NCBI GenBank assembly: GCA_013146195.2 | Contig: CM028383.1 | Coordinates: 14,697,311 to 14,761,310 of the forward strand | Source: Codonopsis lanceolata | Lineage: Eukaryota; Streptophyta; Magnoliopsida; Asterales; Campanulaceae | DNA length: 64,000 nucleotides | Direction: 5' to 3' | Shown: positions 1 through 10,768 of the stretch, one piece after another | Position numbering within the stretch: the stretch's first letter is position 1 | Layout of the letters: each line of letters opens with the position of its first letter | The notes under the pieces: generated by a model | Database searches by the model: none | Told to the model about the DNA's origin: nothing | Seen by the model: only the letters and a program-made list of their open reading frames with translations | Program-made: the position numbers and the translations under genes

Positions 1-111
1 CCCTCAAAAACATGATTTGGCTTAAGCTGAGAAGGAACCGTAATATATCGGATCTACATGTGACTTGTGAGGATATATCCACATTGTTAGGGATTGCCCG
101 AATGGCAAATC

Positions 112-590
112 CAATGGTGATACTTGTCTATAAGTATCAAAATTAAATTTTGATATATATTGGTTATTATTCATAATTATTAAATAATTATCTTCAATCA
201 TATGTATTAAAATTTGATATAATAATAATTTAAAAAAAATTATATCTAACACATATCATAATATAAAAACAAAATTAAAATATTAATATATATAATTTAC
301 TAACACATATTATGACATAAATATATGGTTAAAATATGATATTAAAATTATTAATTTGCAAAGGGAGGTATCAAATTTGATATTTTCCTAATTCCACACC
401 TAATTTTGATACCTTTACTTTTACCATTTGAGAAAATTTTGATACATATCTAAGCTCTCAAATGGTAAAAGTAAAAAGATATCAAAATTAGGTGTGGTAC
501 TAGAAAGGTATCAAATTTGATACATCCCTTAGTACCACACTAATTTTAATATCATTCATTTTGATACCTATAAACAAAAAATGCCACCAA
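112..590. mobile_element. Foldback (MITE-like) element, copy 1
   Basis: Long imperfect inverted repeat. The core arms are 361-433 and 456-530, separated by a loop of about 22 bp. The outer arms start with caatggtgatacttg near 112 and end near 590, where this copy has lost several terminal bases relative to copy 2. No coding capacity. The structure suggests a non-autonomous foldback transposon; superfamily not assigned. Confidence 0.55.
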
Positions 591-708
591 ATTATCCTAA
601 TGGCTAACACTGTTGCGGGGTGGAAAAAGGTTTTGAATAATGGATACATTTATTAGTGCCAACCTGTTCGTGGCACTGATTCCTTAACTGTCGTAACCTG
701 ATCATAGT

Positions 709-813
709 TAGGGATGATAATGGGATGTTAATGGATAATTTTGGATACCCATTATCTATTGACTAATGGATAATGGTCTTAACCAAAGCTATCAATTAAT
801 ACCCAATTACCTA
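709..813. mobile_element. Small hAT-like MITE, copy 1 (right end damaged)
   Basis: Starts tagggatgataatgg and ends near attaccta. Copy 2 at 32294-32406 preserves the full right end accaccccta, giving terminal inverted repeats of the tagggrtgrtaat type common in plant hAT MITEs. Here five bases of the right end are missing. Confidence 0.45.
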
Positions 814-1597
814 ATCAAATGATTATTATTAAGGTTATTTTATTATTTTAGTTTATCAATTTTATCATTAAACATCAACTTTGAAGTCACATTAGTCGCT
901 TCATTCACTTCCATCAAAAATTACAGATGAAACATGTTTAAATGAATAATCAAATTGATGATGCCAAAAACTGATCGGGTCAATGTGTCAAAAGTGACAT
1001 TTTATCAAGGTCGTTGGAGTCGTCGTCCGTCATTGGTCGCCGGTCGTAAGTATGATAGGATATTAGCATGTAATGTCTGTAAAATGAAGTATCGTTCGCA
1101 GATGGGGGTATTCTTGCCTAACCCTCTGATGTGATAATCAGTCTAATCTATATAATGTATAGAAGCGGAGGAGATAAAATGGAGGTGGTGTATACGTGTG
1201 TAAAGTGTAAACCATGAGGGAGAGAGGAAAATGAAGTCAAAGGGGGAATAGTTTTCTGTTTGCGTGGAAAAGGAAAAGACCTTTTTCTAAAGGAGGAAGT
1301 TTCCTCGTTTATAACAATGGGCCATCTTCACATGAGAGCTTTTGTATGTTATTAAGCTTGGCCCCTTCTTTGGATACGGGCTCGAGTCTTCTTTTGAGTA
1401 TGGGCTTAGCCCAATTTTCTAAATATAAGACAAATTTCAAGTGGGTATAATTTTAGAAACATGTTTTCATCTAGGTCCATTAATTTTTTGGACATTTCAT
1501 ATAACTACAAATTGATTGTCAAATGACAAAAATGCCATTAATGAAAACAAATCTCATTCGGACTGTCATTATCAAGACCAAAAATAAAAATAAAAAT

Positions 1598-2115
1598 GTT
1601 GATGCCAATGCTAGACATTATGACTATTTTCATAGTTTTTTCAAGATAAAAAAATCAAAAAAATGCTGATGCCAATGCTAGGCATCAGGACTGTTTCCAC
1701 GGTTTTTTCAAGACAAAAAAAAAACAAAAAATGTTGATGCCAATGCTAAACATCAGGACTATTTTCACAGTTTTTTCAGGAGAAAAAAAAGCAAAAAATG
1801 ATGATGCCAATGCTAGGCATCAGAGCTATTTTCACAATTTTTTCAAGCTCAAAAAAAGTAAAAAATACTGATACCAATGCTAGGCATCATGATTGTTTTC
1901 ACAGTTTTTTTTAAGACAAAAAAAATCAAAAAATGCTGATGTCAATGCTAGGCATCAGGACTGTTTTCATAGTTTTTTCAAGACAAAAAAAGGTTTTAAA
2001 AAAATACATATGTCAGTAACTACAGGCATTGGACTTTCATTAACTTAGTTTTTCAAAACAAAAAAATTTCAATAATGCTGATGCCAATATTAGGCATCAG
2101 AACTGTTAACACAAT
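1598..2115. repeat. Minisatellite, about 67-bp unit, about 8 units
   Basis: Tandem units begin near 1598, 1664, 1731, 1798, 1865, 1932, about 2001 (degenerate) and 2074. The consensus unit contains TGATGCC-7 nt-GGCATCA, then ACTGTTTTCACAGT, then an A-rich spacer, so each unit can form two short hairpins. The homologous array in copy 2 has about 9 units. Confidence 0.85.
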
Positions 2116-2182
2116 TTTTCAAAGAGAATTGTGTTTATCTATATTTGGTTGAAAATTTGAACTAGAAATAGATATTTTTCTT

Positions 2183-2282
2183 NNNNNNNNNNNNNNNNNN
2201 NNNNNNNNNNNNNNNNNNNNNNNNNNNNNNNNNNNNNNNNNNNNNNNNNNNNNNNNNNNNNNNNNNNNNNNNNNNNNNNNNN
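2183..2282. other. Assembly gap of 100 N
   Basis: Exactly 100 N, the usual placeholder for a gap of unknown size. It falls at the right edge of duplicated block copy 1, so the two sides need not be adjacent in the genome. Confidence 0.98.
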
Positions 2283-2314
2283 CCCTCACGTGACAGGGAA
2301 GCTAATGGAAGTGT

Positions 2315-2396
2315 CAAACTTTATGTTTAATAAGGCTTTGTTACAGCCACTCGTGGGCAACTTTGTGTTTAATAAGGCTTTGTTACAACCACTGTA
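2315..2396. repeat. Two-copy direct repeat, about 43 bp
   Basis: Two neighbouring copies share tgtttaataaggctttg followed by ttaca-ccact, just right of the gap. No coding content. Confidence 0.7.
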
Positions 2397-2639
2397 CTTA
2401 TGGTCACTGTCCCAAAAATTATTATCAAACTTTTTTCATTGTCATTCATCCTAAAATAATTATCCTACTTAAAACTTTTTTAAAAACAACATTTTTTTAC
2501 CACTTTATCCTTACTTTTTTTAATATTAATTATAATGTCACTTATACATAAGCTTTAAAGTAAACTACCATTAAATTAATATTAATAATCCAATCATGAT
2601 CGTCATCCCAAACGATAATTTGAAACGGATTGAAGATAG
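2397..2639. mobile_element. Degenerate Stowaway-like MITE
   Basis: Starts after TA with a gtcccaaaaattatta segment and ends in gaaacggattgaagatag before TA. The interior (ccactttatccttac, atacata-gctttaaag) resembles the better kept element at 20315-20571, so the two look like one family. No coding capacity. Confidence 0.4.
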
Positions 2640-2641
2640 TA

Positions 2642-4761
2642 TTCGCCCGATATAGACAATGGTGGTCCAAATCATGGCCTTCGACACCAAAAAGGATTTG
2701 AAAAAAAAAACTCAAAGGTATAAATGCTAAGAAGACTTAAGAGTGGAATGCTAGTAGCCCACTCAGTTTATTTACACTTAAATTTCATAAGCTGCGATCA
2801 ACGAAAAGTGCTATTGCTTCTAATGCGTGTCATCTTATTTTAAGATTTTGCGCTCCACTATATGTTAAAAAGCATGTTATAACAATACGACATATAAAGA
2901 TGTCACATCATTTCTGGCACTTAAAATCAACGCTATTAGAAATAATCTCAACATTACCCAGTCCCAGCATGAGTTAAATGGTGATTAGGCTTTTTGTGGA
3001 TTTAGAATTTAGATACCGATCAACGCGTAGAAATGGTCGTGGTCAACGATGCCGTCCTCGTGGGTACTGGGGAGATTGAAGCAACTTTCCTGTGGTTTGC
3101 ATGGTTTCAACTTTCAACTTTGAAAAATGATTTAGTTTTTCTTTATCGCAACTCTCTTTTTTTGGGGATAAACAAAAGGTTTTTGTAATAACAACACTAC
3201 CCTCCACTTTAAAAAATAAATTGTTGTTTTTCGATTTCTTTTACCAAAAGAGTTACCATAACCCGAATACCCATTTTTTTTAAATGTCTAGTTTAACGCA
3301 ACACATATATTAAGAAAAAAGTAAAATTATTTGATTAACAAGTGAAAATGAATATTACTTTATTCATTCGATAAAGAGTTCACCATATTATTTTAAAATA
3401 TTTTAATTTAAGAGTTCATTTTTAAAAAAAAAACTATGTTTATCATCTTGATATCATTTCAACGTTATCCTTACATTTTGTATTGGCATATTAATTTTAT
3501 TCAAGTATTATTGTAATAAAAGTAACAAATAAAGTGATCATAAAAGCAAAGGTAAAATAGTAAAATTAACTATTTAAAAAATTAGAGTGTGAACACTATT
3601 TTTGAAACCATCAAACAAAGAAAAGATAAATAAAAAAAGTTGGAACGGATGGAGTATCATTCTAACGTATCATTCTAATGAACATGTAGTATCATGAGCT
3701 GTCTTGAGATTATATGATATAGATGCATGTAATAATTGGGCAAGGCTTATCAAGTCACCGATCGGGACCGCTATATATCATGAGCTCTTTATAATTAGAT
3801 GCATTTGGGCAAGGCTTATCAAGTCACCGACTATATGATTTTTTTGAATGAAGTTATTTTATATGGTTATTACTTGTTTACAATATTTTTTTAACATACC
3901 TAGCCCACGTGATATCAAAACATAGATCACCCAAAGCGATGATATTTCTCAATGGGCGCAAACATTCTATAAATGATTTGTAGTTAAAGATGGTTGAACT
4001 GAAATATCGACATGCGATGGAGGTTAATCGTTTGACAATTTTTGTATTAATTAGGAAAATTGGTGATGAACAATCATTAGTACTAATTGAAGTAGGGGGA
4101 TAATTATTTTATAACAATGTATTTTAAATCCATTATTAATAGTTATCACACTAACAGTTTGATGTGTTCCATTTTTTATTTATTATTTTTTTGCAGTAAT
4201 TCATGCACAATTATTAGTACCAAACTTCTATTGTTATGCTCAAACTTAATCGTAAGTTTTCTCTTATTCTGACTTCATCTTTCTCTATTAGTATAAGCTT
4301 CAATTAACTGATTTCTTAATAGTTTTGATGCAAAGATTATATTTTTATATTTCTTGCTGGAGCTTGTAATCGTAATATGATTTTTAATTAGGTAGTAACT
4401 GCTCTTATATGTAGGGTTTTGATTAGTTGCGTATGGTTTTGATTTGGGAGGTTTTAGTATGTGGTCTTGAAAATTCTTTAAAACCGAAGAAATTGAAGAC
4501 ATAGTTCATGGTCTTCGTTAAAAATTCTTCTACCCAATGTCCAATACACCATCTCAAATGCAGCAATATCTCGTGTTCCATCGAGGGGGATTCAATCTTA
4601 CACCATCTTTACAAACCAACCAACAAAACAACAATAAAAGATCGAGACTACTTTTTCAACAATTAAAATTTAAAGTTTAAGGATCACAGAAAAAAGAAAT
4701 AAGTCCATATAGAGCGCATTAAAGAATCATAAATTCAGCTCATCAAACATAACATGAGCTT
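2642..4761. other. AT-rich stretch without a recognisable gene
   Basis: No supported gene. At 3721-3840 the segment gggcaaggcttatcaagtc is directly repeated about 66 bp apart. A stretch ending near 3658 in ggaacggatggagta looks like the right end of a Stowaway-like MITE, but I could not fix its left end. The open frame at 4275-4502 (minus) has no recognisable motif. Confidence 0.5.
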
Positions 4762-4865
4762 CACACTTGAGGGGGCGTTCTAGTGTACACGGGTGACTTG
4801 ATTTCCAATGCCTTGCCAGCAATGCCTCTTACTTTGACCCCGTCTTTTGCCTATGCAATGTCCTT
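4762..4865 (-). other. Unassigned coding-like stretch (possible exon remnant)
   Basis: On the minus strand a run of about 33 codons, broken by one TAG, includes KDGVKVRGIAGKALEIKSP and ends in TPPQV before TGA. Its composition looks like real protein rather than noise. I do not recognise the family, and it does not match the C-terminus I know for GPAT9. It may be the last exon of a decayed gene. Confidence 0.3.
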
Positions 4866-6490
4866 ACATATTATCTTTTGGTATTTCGGTTCAACCCTAA
4901 TTTATCAACAAAAGTAAACATTTATTAAATCAATGTCCTTCATAGTTAAATCAGAAGGAAGAAAATTAAAAGTTAAGTTTAACATAACTATTTAATGTTA
5001 GTCTGAAAGGGACATAATACCATCTATATTATAAAAAAGCTTAGAGTCTAATTGATAGCCCTGATCGAATTGTCTTAAACACAACTGATAGTCCATATTG
5101 ATTCGTAAGTATGTGAGTTACAAATGAACCCCTAAGTTATGAATTACGTTTGAATTACCCCTCTATAATTACATATAAAACTTTTAATTGTGGGTTTTGT
5201 TTAAATTACCCCGTCAGTTATTTGTTTATCCCGACCATTCATTGAACTGATATCATATGTCTAACATTAATCATTGATATCATATGCATGAAATTTTAAA
5301 AAAATTAACTTAAAGACATCAACAATGAAATCCAATATAGAAATACCTAAACACAACAATATAGTTTCTACAAAAGGAAACGTCATTATTCTTACATCAA
5401 AATTAACTCAATTCATATACCCAAAACATATATTTCCATTGTAAAAAGTTTGAATGATTAGGGAGTTTTAACACATGAAGAAAAAGATAATCAATTCATG
5501 TCTTTTTTGTACATCAGTCAGCTTTAACTAATGTGTGATTTGGTGGACATCATGTCATATTACAAAATATTGGCTTTGGTCTCATAAAATCAATGGCAGC
5601 TTTTTTTCACACAATCCAAGAACAACAGATCTTCTACAACCTAGACTGCCGACTGATGAAGTAACTCATGTTAACTGCTAATATGCAAGAGATTCACATT
5701 TTAGTATATATATCTCTTAGTTGTTTGAGCATTTTCTAATGTCACTTGAACCAAAGTCAATTATCTAAAATTGGAACGGAAGACTAAATCAATTATGAGG
5801 CTAAGAAACTGTTAAGATCAACATCAAACCTTGATTTATAATCTTTTGATTTTCCGATAAGAAAAGACTTAAGATGCTCTTGTTAGCTGCATCGAGGTAT
5901 TTAGGCATCACAAAGGCTTGAATCGTGCTCCCAAACTCTACTTAGTACATGGATAACCAGAGTTTCCAAGAAGATGTAGAAAATTTGAGCTGCTTCTCTC
6001 AACAGCATAATTAAAATTCTAAATATATTTTTTGCTAGTAAAATTCCCTTAAGGGCACAATCCGAAGTATGAGAATTCAACAGAATGCATCATGATCATT
6101 GAGATGGACAACAAATGTGTAGCAACAAATTTGTTCAAATGAATAAAACTTCTACAACATTGTACAACCACTTTTGAATCATTTTTTATTATGTTCTCAT
6201 GGCAAGCAGGATATTGTCTTCTTGCTTCATTCAATTAATTTTAAAAAAAAACTTGTCTATTTTGGTTCTGTCTTAATCCATTCAAGTTTTCAAACTATTC
6301 ATCAATAAAGAACATATCAGTAAGAGATAACAAAGGACTCACCTTATTTACATTGTCCTGGTGTATTCTCTCTTCTTCACTCTGACGATCCAAAATTAGT
6401 AAATGAGAGTCATTAATAAGAAGAAAAGCAAAATATTTCAGGCTCAGATAAATGCCAACCTAACAAAAAACAAGATAAAAGAAACTTTAC
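4866..6490. other. No recognisable gene; possible gene remnants on the minus strand
   Basis: AT-rich DNA. On the minus strand 5801-5938 is open for about 45 codons and contains the peptide FVMPKYLDAANKSILSLF, with no start codon and no family I recognise. Near 6340-6390 a short splice-bounded segment (cag before, gtgag after) follows the GPAT9-like exon 2 but does not match GPAT9 exon 3. Confidence 0.35.
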
Positions 6491-6842
6491 ATCAATAATC
6501 ACGCCAGCAGCCTCGTCGAGGGTGGGAGAAATGTCCAGCAAATCCTGCCTAATCACAAAAAATTTTAGCTCCAAAGATCGATTCACATAAAAAATAACAA
6601 ACCCATCTTAAGAAATTACACAAACCAATAACATACCAAAAGAAAATATTTTAAGCTACAATGATTCATTCACATATAAAATAATATACCCATTTGTATA
6701 CAGAAAGAGAAAAGGAAAGAGAAGTGGGAGGAATTTTACAATCGAATCTTGCTGTGGGGTTCTTGAATGGAATCAGTGGGGAGGTAATCTTCGATGGTGG
6801 ATCAATCCAAGTCCAATTCAGAGCTGGATACTTTCTTTCATA
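6491..6842 (-). pseudogene. GPAT9: GPAT9-like glycerol-3-phosphate acyltransferase, exons 1-2 only
   Basis: Two exons are readable on the minus strand. Exon 1 remnant (about 6842 to 6740) reads SSSELDLD, a stop, then STIEDYLPTDSIQEPHSKIRL in one frame. It ends at a GT donor at 6739. Exon 2 (6548-6491) has AG before and GT after, and reads QDLLDISPTLDEAAGVIID. Together they match the N-terminus of plant GPAT9, the ER acyltransferase that acylates glycerol-3-phosphate in triacylglycerol synthesis, from memory of the family. The membrane segments and acyltransferase motifs of later exons were not found. Damage: a CGA-type codon is now TGA in exon 1, and the only nearby ATG is one frame off. A chromodomain gypsy element sits just upstream, in the probable leader. 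This is a dead 5' fragment; the real gene must lie elsewhere. Confidence 0.75.
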
Positions 6843-6987
6843 TTCAAGGAGGTAGAAACCATTTCGTCAAAGTCATAAAACACAGATTTGAAAGTTACAG
6901 GATAGAGATAAACTTACAGATTTTATAGAAAGGGCGGCGGATTGAAAGAGTTGCTTTCGGCGATGGTGGCTTGGTAAGATGGCGGAG
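6843..6987 (-). other. Probable leader of the GPAT9-like pseudogene, distal part beyond 10643
   Basis: On the minus strand this carries a pyrimidine-rich, leader-like stretch with a possible GT donor (ctgtaagttt) near 6916. Its upstream continuation appears at 10644-10763, rich in CT on the minus strand. The two halves meet at the ggag target site of the gypsy element. Inferred, not proven. Confidence 0.4.
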
Positions 6988-7430
6988 TGTCACGCCCCAA
7001 AGAAATACTCTCTAGATAGAGTTAGAATGGGCCGGAAGGTAGCGGAACTTTCCGGAACACTCCACGCAAATATAGAAGAGACATGAAAGTAGGGGAACCT
7101 TCTAGAATACTCTCCAAGTGTATAGAAGAGATGGGAAGATGGAGAGCCTTCCACACAATACTCCTTGTACATAGAATTCTCTAGAACATAGGAGAATATG
7201 TAAGAGATCTAGAATACTCCAATCCCAAGTATAAATAGGGGAGGAGTCCTCATTTGTGGGACATCCAAGTTTTGAGTGAATTGAAGGCATCCTTACAAAT
7301 CTTCTCTTGAGTTCTTTCTTTCTCTAGTCAAGCAAATAACTCATCTCTTGGGAAGGCTGACTTAGCGAGTTTGCGAGGGGCAACAAGACGCTAAGGCCGC
7401 ACGTGTTGTTGGAGGAACAACTTCGTGACT
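6988..7430 (+). repeat. 5' LTR of the chromovirus
   Basis: Begins tgtcacgcccc. The last base is t where the 3' LTR has a. TATA-like box TATAAATA at 7230-7237. It differs from the 3' LTR at one internal site (acgcaa versus acgtaa) and the last base. Confidence 0.95.
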
Positions 7431-7432
7431 AG

Positions 7433-7444
7433 TGGTATCAGAGC
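7433..7444 (+). promoter_or_regulatory. Primer binding site (tRNA-Met type)
   Basis: TGGTATCAGAGC lies two bases after the 5' LTR. It is complementary to the 3' end of initiator tRNA-Met, the usual primer for plant LTR elements. Confidence 0.9.
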
Positions 7445-7462
7445 CAGGTTCAAGTCTCTACA

Positions 7463-8611
7463 ATGGCAGGAACAAACGATTCAATCATGACTGAGGAACA
7501 ACGTGGACGAGACGTTGTGCTCCATCGGGCGGAAGAAGAAACGCGATTCAAGCAAGGCACGCAGCGAAGGCCGTCCGTGGATCCAATGATGGTGCTTGAA
7601 CTTGCGGAAAAGTTGGAGAGGGTCCAACATGATTTTGGCGTGCTAGAGGAGCACGTCTTGGAGCAGATTGAGGCAACCAAGGGGGCTGCCGAGGTCGCCC
7701 ACAACAACATCGAAGCTCGGTTTGCGCAGCTTGAGGATGTTGTCTATGGCTTGAAGGATAGCATTGAAGCGATGTGGGAAGACATCGCATTGTGCAAGAA
7801 GGCTGCAGCAAATGGGAATGTCGGCGGGAATTTTGGCAATCTAAGGGTAGATTGCCCTAAACCAGCAAGCTTTGATGGAGCACGGGACGCCAAGGAAGTG
7901 GAGAATTACCTATGGCGAATGGAACAATACTTCGATGGCTTAGGCCAAATTGATGAGGCCACCAAGGTAAGGATTGCTTCTCTCTATCTCAATGATACTG
8001 CAGCATTGTGGTGGCGAAGGAAGAAGACGGACATTGAACGTGGGGTGAGTAAGATTGACACATGGGAGGAGTTCAAGGGAGAACTCAAACGTCACTTTTA
8101 CCCCGAAAATGTGGTTTATGAGGCACGTAGGAAGCTGCGGGAGTTGAAGCATCGTGGAGCCATGAGGGATTACGTGAAAGAGTTCACTACACTTGTGCTT
8201 CAAATCCCAAGTATGTCAGAAGATGACTCCCTCTTCTACTTTGTTGATGGGCTGCAACACTGGGCGAAGCAAGAAATGCATCGCCGGGGAGTCAAGACCG
8301 TAGACGAGGCCATTGCAGTGGCTGAATCTCTTGGAGACTACCGACCAAACCCCCCTGTTGAAGGGATAAAGAAGAAGGACGGCAAAACCAAAAGTGGGGG
8401 AGAAAAATCGTATGGCAAAGAGATTGTTAATAAAGATCAAGGGCAGCCACCGCGGACCAACTATAATGACACGGAGAGAAGGTACACCGTGCAAGAAAAG
8501 GAGATGACAGCAATCATTCATTGCTTGCGTGTTTGGAGGCATTACTTGCTAGGGTCACAATTCACCATCAAGACGGATAACATTGCTACAAGCTATTTTC
8601 GCATTACGTAA
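7463..8611 (+). CDS. Gag protein fused in frame to an RNase H fragment
   Basis: The 382-codon frame starts at the first ATG after the primer site. Residues 1-115 are charged and partly coiled-coil. The retrotransposon gag domain follows, with the aromatic signature ALWWRRKK and, further on, FKGELKRHFYPEN and LRELKHRGAMRDYV. After a lysine-rich tail (about residues 305-330) the frame passes without a stop into YTVQEKEMTAIIHCLRVWRHY and FTIKTDN, which is RNase H sequence from the end of the pol reverse transcriptase. The CCHC knuckle, protease and reverse transcriptase core normally between them are missing, so one clean deletion joined the parts in frame. The gag may still be made and could form particles; the RNase H piece is too short to be active. 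Confidence 0.85.
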   Translation: MAGTNDSIMTEEQRGRDVVLHRAEEETRFKQGTQRRPSVDPMMVLELAEKLERVQHDFGVLEEHVLEQIEATKGAAEVAHNNIEARFAQLEDVVYGLKDSIEAMWEDIALCKKAAANGNVGGNFGNLRVDCPKPASFDGARDAKEVENYLWRMEQYFDGLGQIDEATKVRIASLYLNDTAALWWRRKKTDIERGVSKIDTWEEFKGELKRHFYPENVVYEARRKLRELKHRGAMRDYVKEFTTLVLQIPSMSEDDSLFYFVDGLQHWAKQEMHRRGVKTVDEAIAVAESLGDYRPNPPVEGIKKKDGKTKSGGEKSYGKEIVNKDQGQPPRTNYNDTERRYTVQEKEMTAIIHCLRVWRHYLLGSQFTIKTDNIATSYFRIT

Positions 8612-9479
8612 GAAGCTCACACCCAAGCGTGCGGTGGCGTGACTTTTTAGCGTAGTTCGACTCACACATTGGAGTACAAACCGGGAAGACCAACGCCAGG
8701 CCGATGCTCTAAGTAGAAAAGCGCAGTTGGCTGCCATTTCTCTAGCCGGGGACATTGTACAACGCATCAAGTGAGGGGCTTCAAAGAAGACCCAAGGAGC
8801 AAGGAGCCGACGGGCTTAGCTCAAGGCGGAAGACCCAACGATTTTGGGTCGAGGACTCGCTACTCTACACCAAGGGTCGACGATTGTACGTTCCAAAATG
8901 GGGAAGCTTGCAGAAAGACCTCATAAAGGAATGTCACGATACCAAGTGGGCAGGTCATCCAGGCCAAAGGCGCACGTTGGCACTACTAGAGTCAGCTTAC
9001 TTTGGCCACAAATGAGGGATAGCGTGGAGTCAGATGTAAAGACTTGTCTTGTGTGCCAAGAAGACAAGATAGAAAACAAACAACCACCGGATTGCTCGAG
9101 CCACTACCCGTCCGCAGACCCCGGCATTCCGCTCCATGGATTTTATTAGCGCCCTACCTAAGTCGAAGGGTACGGGTCAATTATGGTAATCGTGATCGAT
9201 TCTCAAAATATGGGACGCTTATTCCATGCACGAAGGACGCAGAAGAGGTCGCCGAGCATTCTTCAAGAATGTTGTCAAATACCGGGACTCCCGAAGAATA
9301 TCATAAGTGATCGAGACCCTCGCTTCACGACGATTGTGGACTGAGTTGTTCAAGCTCTTCGACCGAGCTATGCTCGACAAGCTTTCACCCCAAACCGATG
9401 GCCAAACGTAAAGGGTGAATGCTCTATCGAGTGTTATCTACGGCACTTTGTTAGTGCTAATCAACGAGATTGAGCAAAG
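8612..9479 (+). pseudogene. Integrase of the chromovirus, frameshifted
   Basis: Pieces in all three frames. The end of RNase H (8612-8750) is followed by a zinc-binding region with HPGQRRTLALLE and CLVCQEDK, then the catalytic-core start read as MDFISALPKSKG at about 9138 and an IVMV-type DRFSKYGTLIPC segment. The frame is broken repeatedly and the rest of the catalytic core (to 9479) is badly decayed. Not functional. Confidence 0.8.
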
Positions 9480-10200
9480 TTGCTTGACATAGCCCAATTC
9501 TCATACAACTTACAAAGGATCAATCCACGTGGCATAGCCCCTTTGAATCGGCAAACCGGTCAACAACCCTCACCCCGCATACACTTGCCTCTCCCCGCAA
9601 CCGAGATGAAAGCACCGGCAAGCGCCATGGCCAAATCATGGGAAGAACAATCCGACATTGCCCGAACGTGTTTGGAGAAAGCTCGCAAGAGGATGAAGAA
9701 ATGGGCCGACGAGAAGAGACGACCACAAGATTTCAAGGAAGGCGATTTAGTTCTTGTGAAACTTTTGCCCCAACAGTTCAAAGCCTTGCGAAGCGTGCAT
9801 AAAGGATTGATCCGGAGATATGAGGGACCCTTCCCGATTGAAGCCAAGGTAGGACGAGTATCATATAAGGTGAGTTTGCCAGGCACCTTGAAAATCCACC
9901 CGATTTTTCATGTAAGCATGCTTAAACCATATCATGCCGATGATGGGGACCCAAGCCGGGGATATTCAAAGCGAAGCGCCACCCGCCAGACAAAGTCATT
10001 TGACAAGGAGGTCGAAGAAGTCCTTACAAAAGGACGGCACGGAAAAGAGGAGTACCCCCTCACACCGAGTACTTGATCAAGTGGAAAGGGTTGCCTGAAT
10101 CCGAAGCCTCGTGGGAACGTGAAGAAGACTTATGGCAATTCAAGGGGCAACTTGAGCAACACACGGCGACGAGGGCGACGCCGAATTTGGTGGGGGAGGA
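9480..10200 (+). pseudogene. Integrase C-terminus and chromodomain, then polypurine tract
   Basis: The frame 9480-10076 carries the integrase C-terminal region: DLVLVKLLPQQFKALRS, RRYEGPFPIEAKVG and HPIFHVSMLKPY. A frameshift near 10050 moves the chromodomain EYLIKWKGLPESEASWE into another frame (about 10066-10120). Chromodomains of this kind target chromoviruses to particular chromatin. The tract ggtgggggagga immediately before the 3' LTR serves as the plus-strand primer. Confidence 0.85.
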
Positions 10201-10643
10201 TGTCACGCCCCAAAGAAATACTCTCTAGATAGAGTTAGAATGGGCCGGAAGGTAGCGGAACTTTCCGGAACACTCCACGTAAATATAGAAGAGACATGAA
10301 AGTAGGGGAACCTTCTAGAATACTCTCCAAGTGTATAGAAGAGATGGGAAGATGGAGAGCCTTCCACACAATACTCCTTGTACATAGAATTCTCTAGAAC
10401 ATAGGAGAATATGTAAGAGATCTAGAATACTCCAATCCCAAGTATAAATAGGGGAGGAGTCCTCATTTGTGGGACATCCAAGTTTTGAGTGAATTGAAGG
10501 CATCCTTACAAATCTTCTCTTGAGTTCTTTCTTTCTCTAGTCAAGCAAATAACTCATCTCTTGGGAAGGCTGACTTAGCGAGTTTGCGAGGGGCAACAAG
10601 ACGCTAAGGCCGCACGTGTTGTTGGAGGAACAACTTCGTGACA
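10201..10643 (+). repeat. 3' LTR of the chromovirus
   Basis: Starts tgtcacgcccc, ends cttcgtgaca, 443 bp. TATAAATA at 10443-10450. It is followed by ggag, matching the bases before the 5' LTR. Confidence 0.95.
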
Positions 10644-10768
10644 GGAGGCACAAGTTGCAAAGGAGAGAATCAGAAGGAGTGAAGGAGTCACAAAAGAGTA
10701 AGTGACTAAAACAAAAGTAGAAAACCGTGAGAGAGAGGGAGGCGAGAAGGGGGAGAGACGGTAGTCAA
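10644..10768. other. Host DNA between two retroelements
   Basis: 125 bp of purine-rich DNA on the plus strand. It probably continues the leader or promoter of the GPAT9-like pseudogene on the minus strand. Bases 10764-10768 (gtcaa) are the left target duplication of the next element. Confidence 0.45.

Larger units (their letters stand above)
1..2182. repeat. Copy 1 of a 2.2-kb duplicated block
   Basis: Base 1 onward aligns collinearly with 31577-33840, with scattered substitutions and small indels. The window start truncates it on the left and the run of N on the right; the last base before the gap corresponds to 33840. The block holds a foldback element, a small hAT-like MITE, about 800 bp of unique-looking DNA (roughly 820-1600) and a minisatellite. 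No credible reading frame is seen. It is probably a mobile or segmentally duplicated unit, perhaps the interior of a Helitron, because copy 2 is followed within 30 bp by a Helitron-like tail. Confidence 0.85.
6988..10643 (+). mobile_element. Short Ty3/gypsy chromovirus, internally deleted, near-identical LTRs
   Basis: Two 443-bp LTRs flank 2.77 kb of internal DNA with a tRNA-Met-type primer site, gag, an RNase H fragment, a frameshifted integrase, a chromodomain and a polypurine tract. Protease and the reverse transcriptase catalytic core are absent. The ggag before the 5' LTR recurs after the 3' LTR, a likely 4-5 bp target duplication. I see only about two differences between the LTRs, so insertion is recent, yet the element cannot encode its own replication. 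It was probably mobilised by enzymes of a related full-length element. Confidence 0.9.

Noticed and set aside
22..252. Minus-strand open frame, repeated at 31503-31781
   Set aside because: It lies across the foldback element arm and differs between copies by frame-changing indels; no protein motif.
1598..2115. CRISPR array
   Set aside because: Units are head-to-tail with no unique spacers, in plant DNA; it is a minisatellite.
3150..3658. Complete Stowaway MITE
   Set aside because: Only the right end (ggaacggatggagta) is convincing; the left end could not be located.
7450..8542. Minus-strand frames opposite the chromovirus gag
   Set aside because: Shadow frames of a clear gag coding region.
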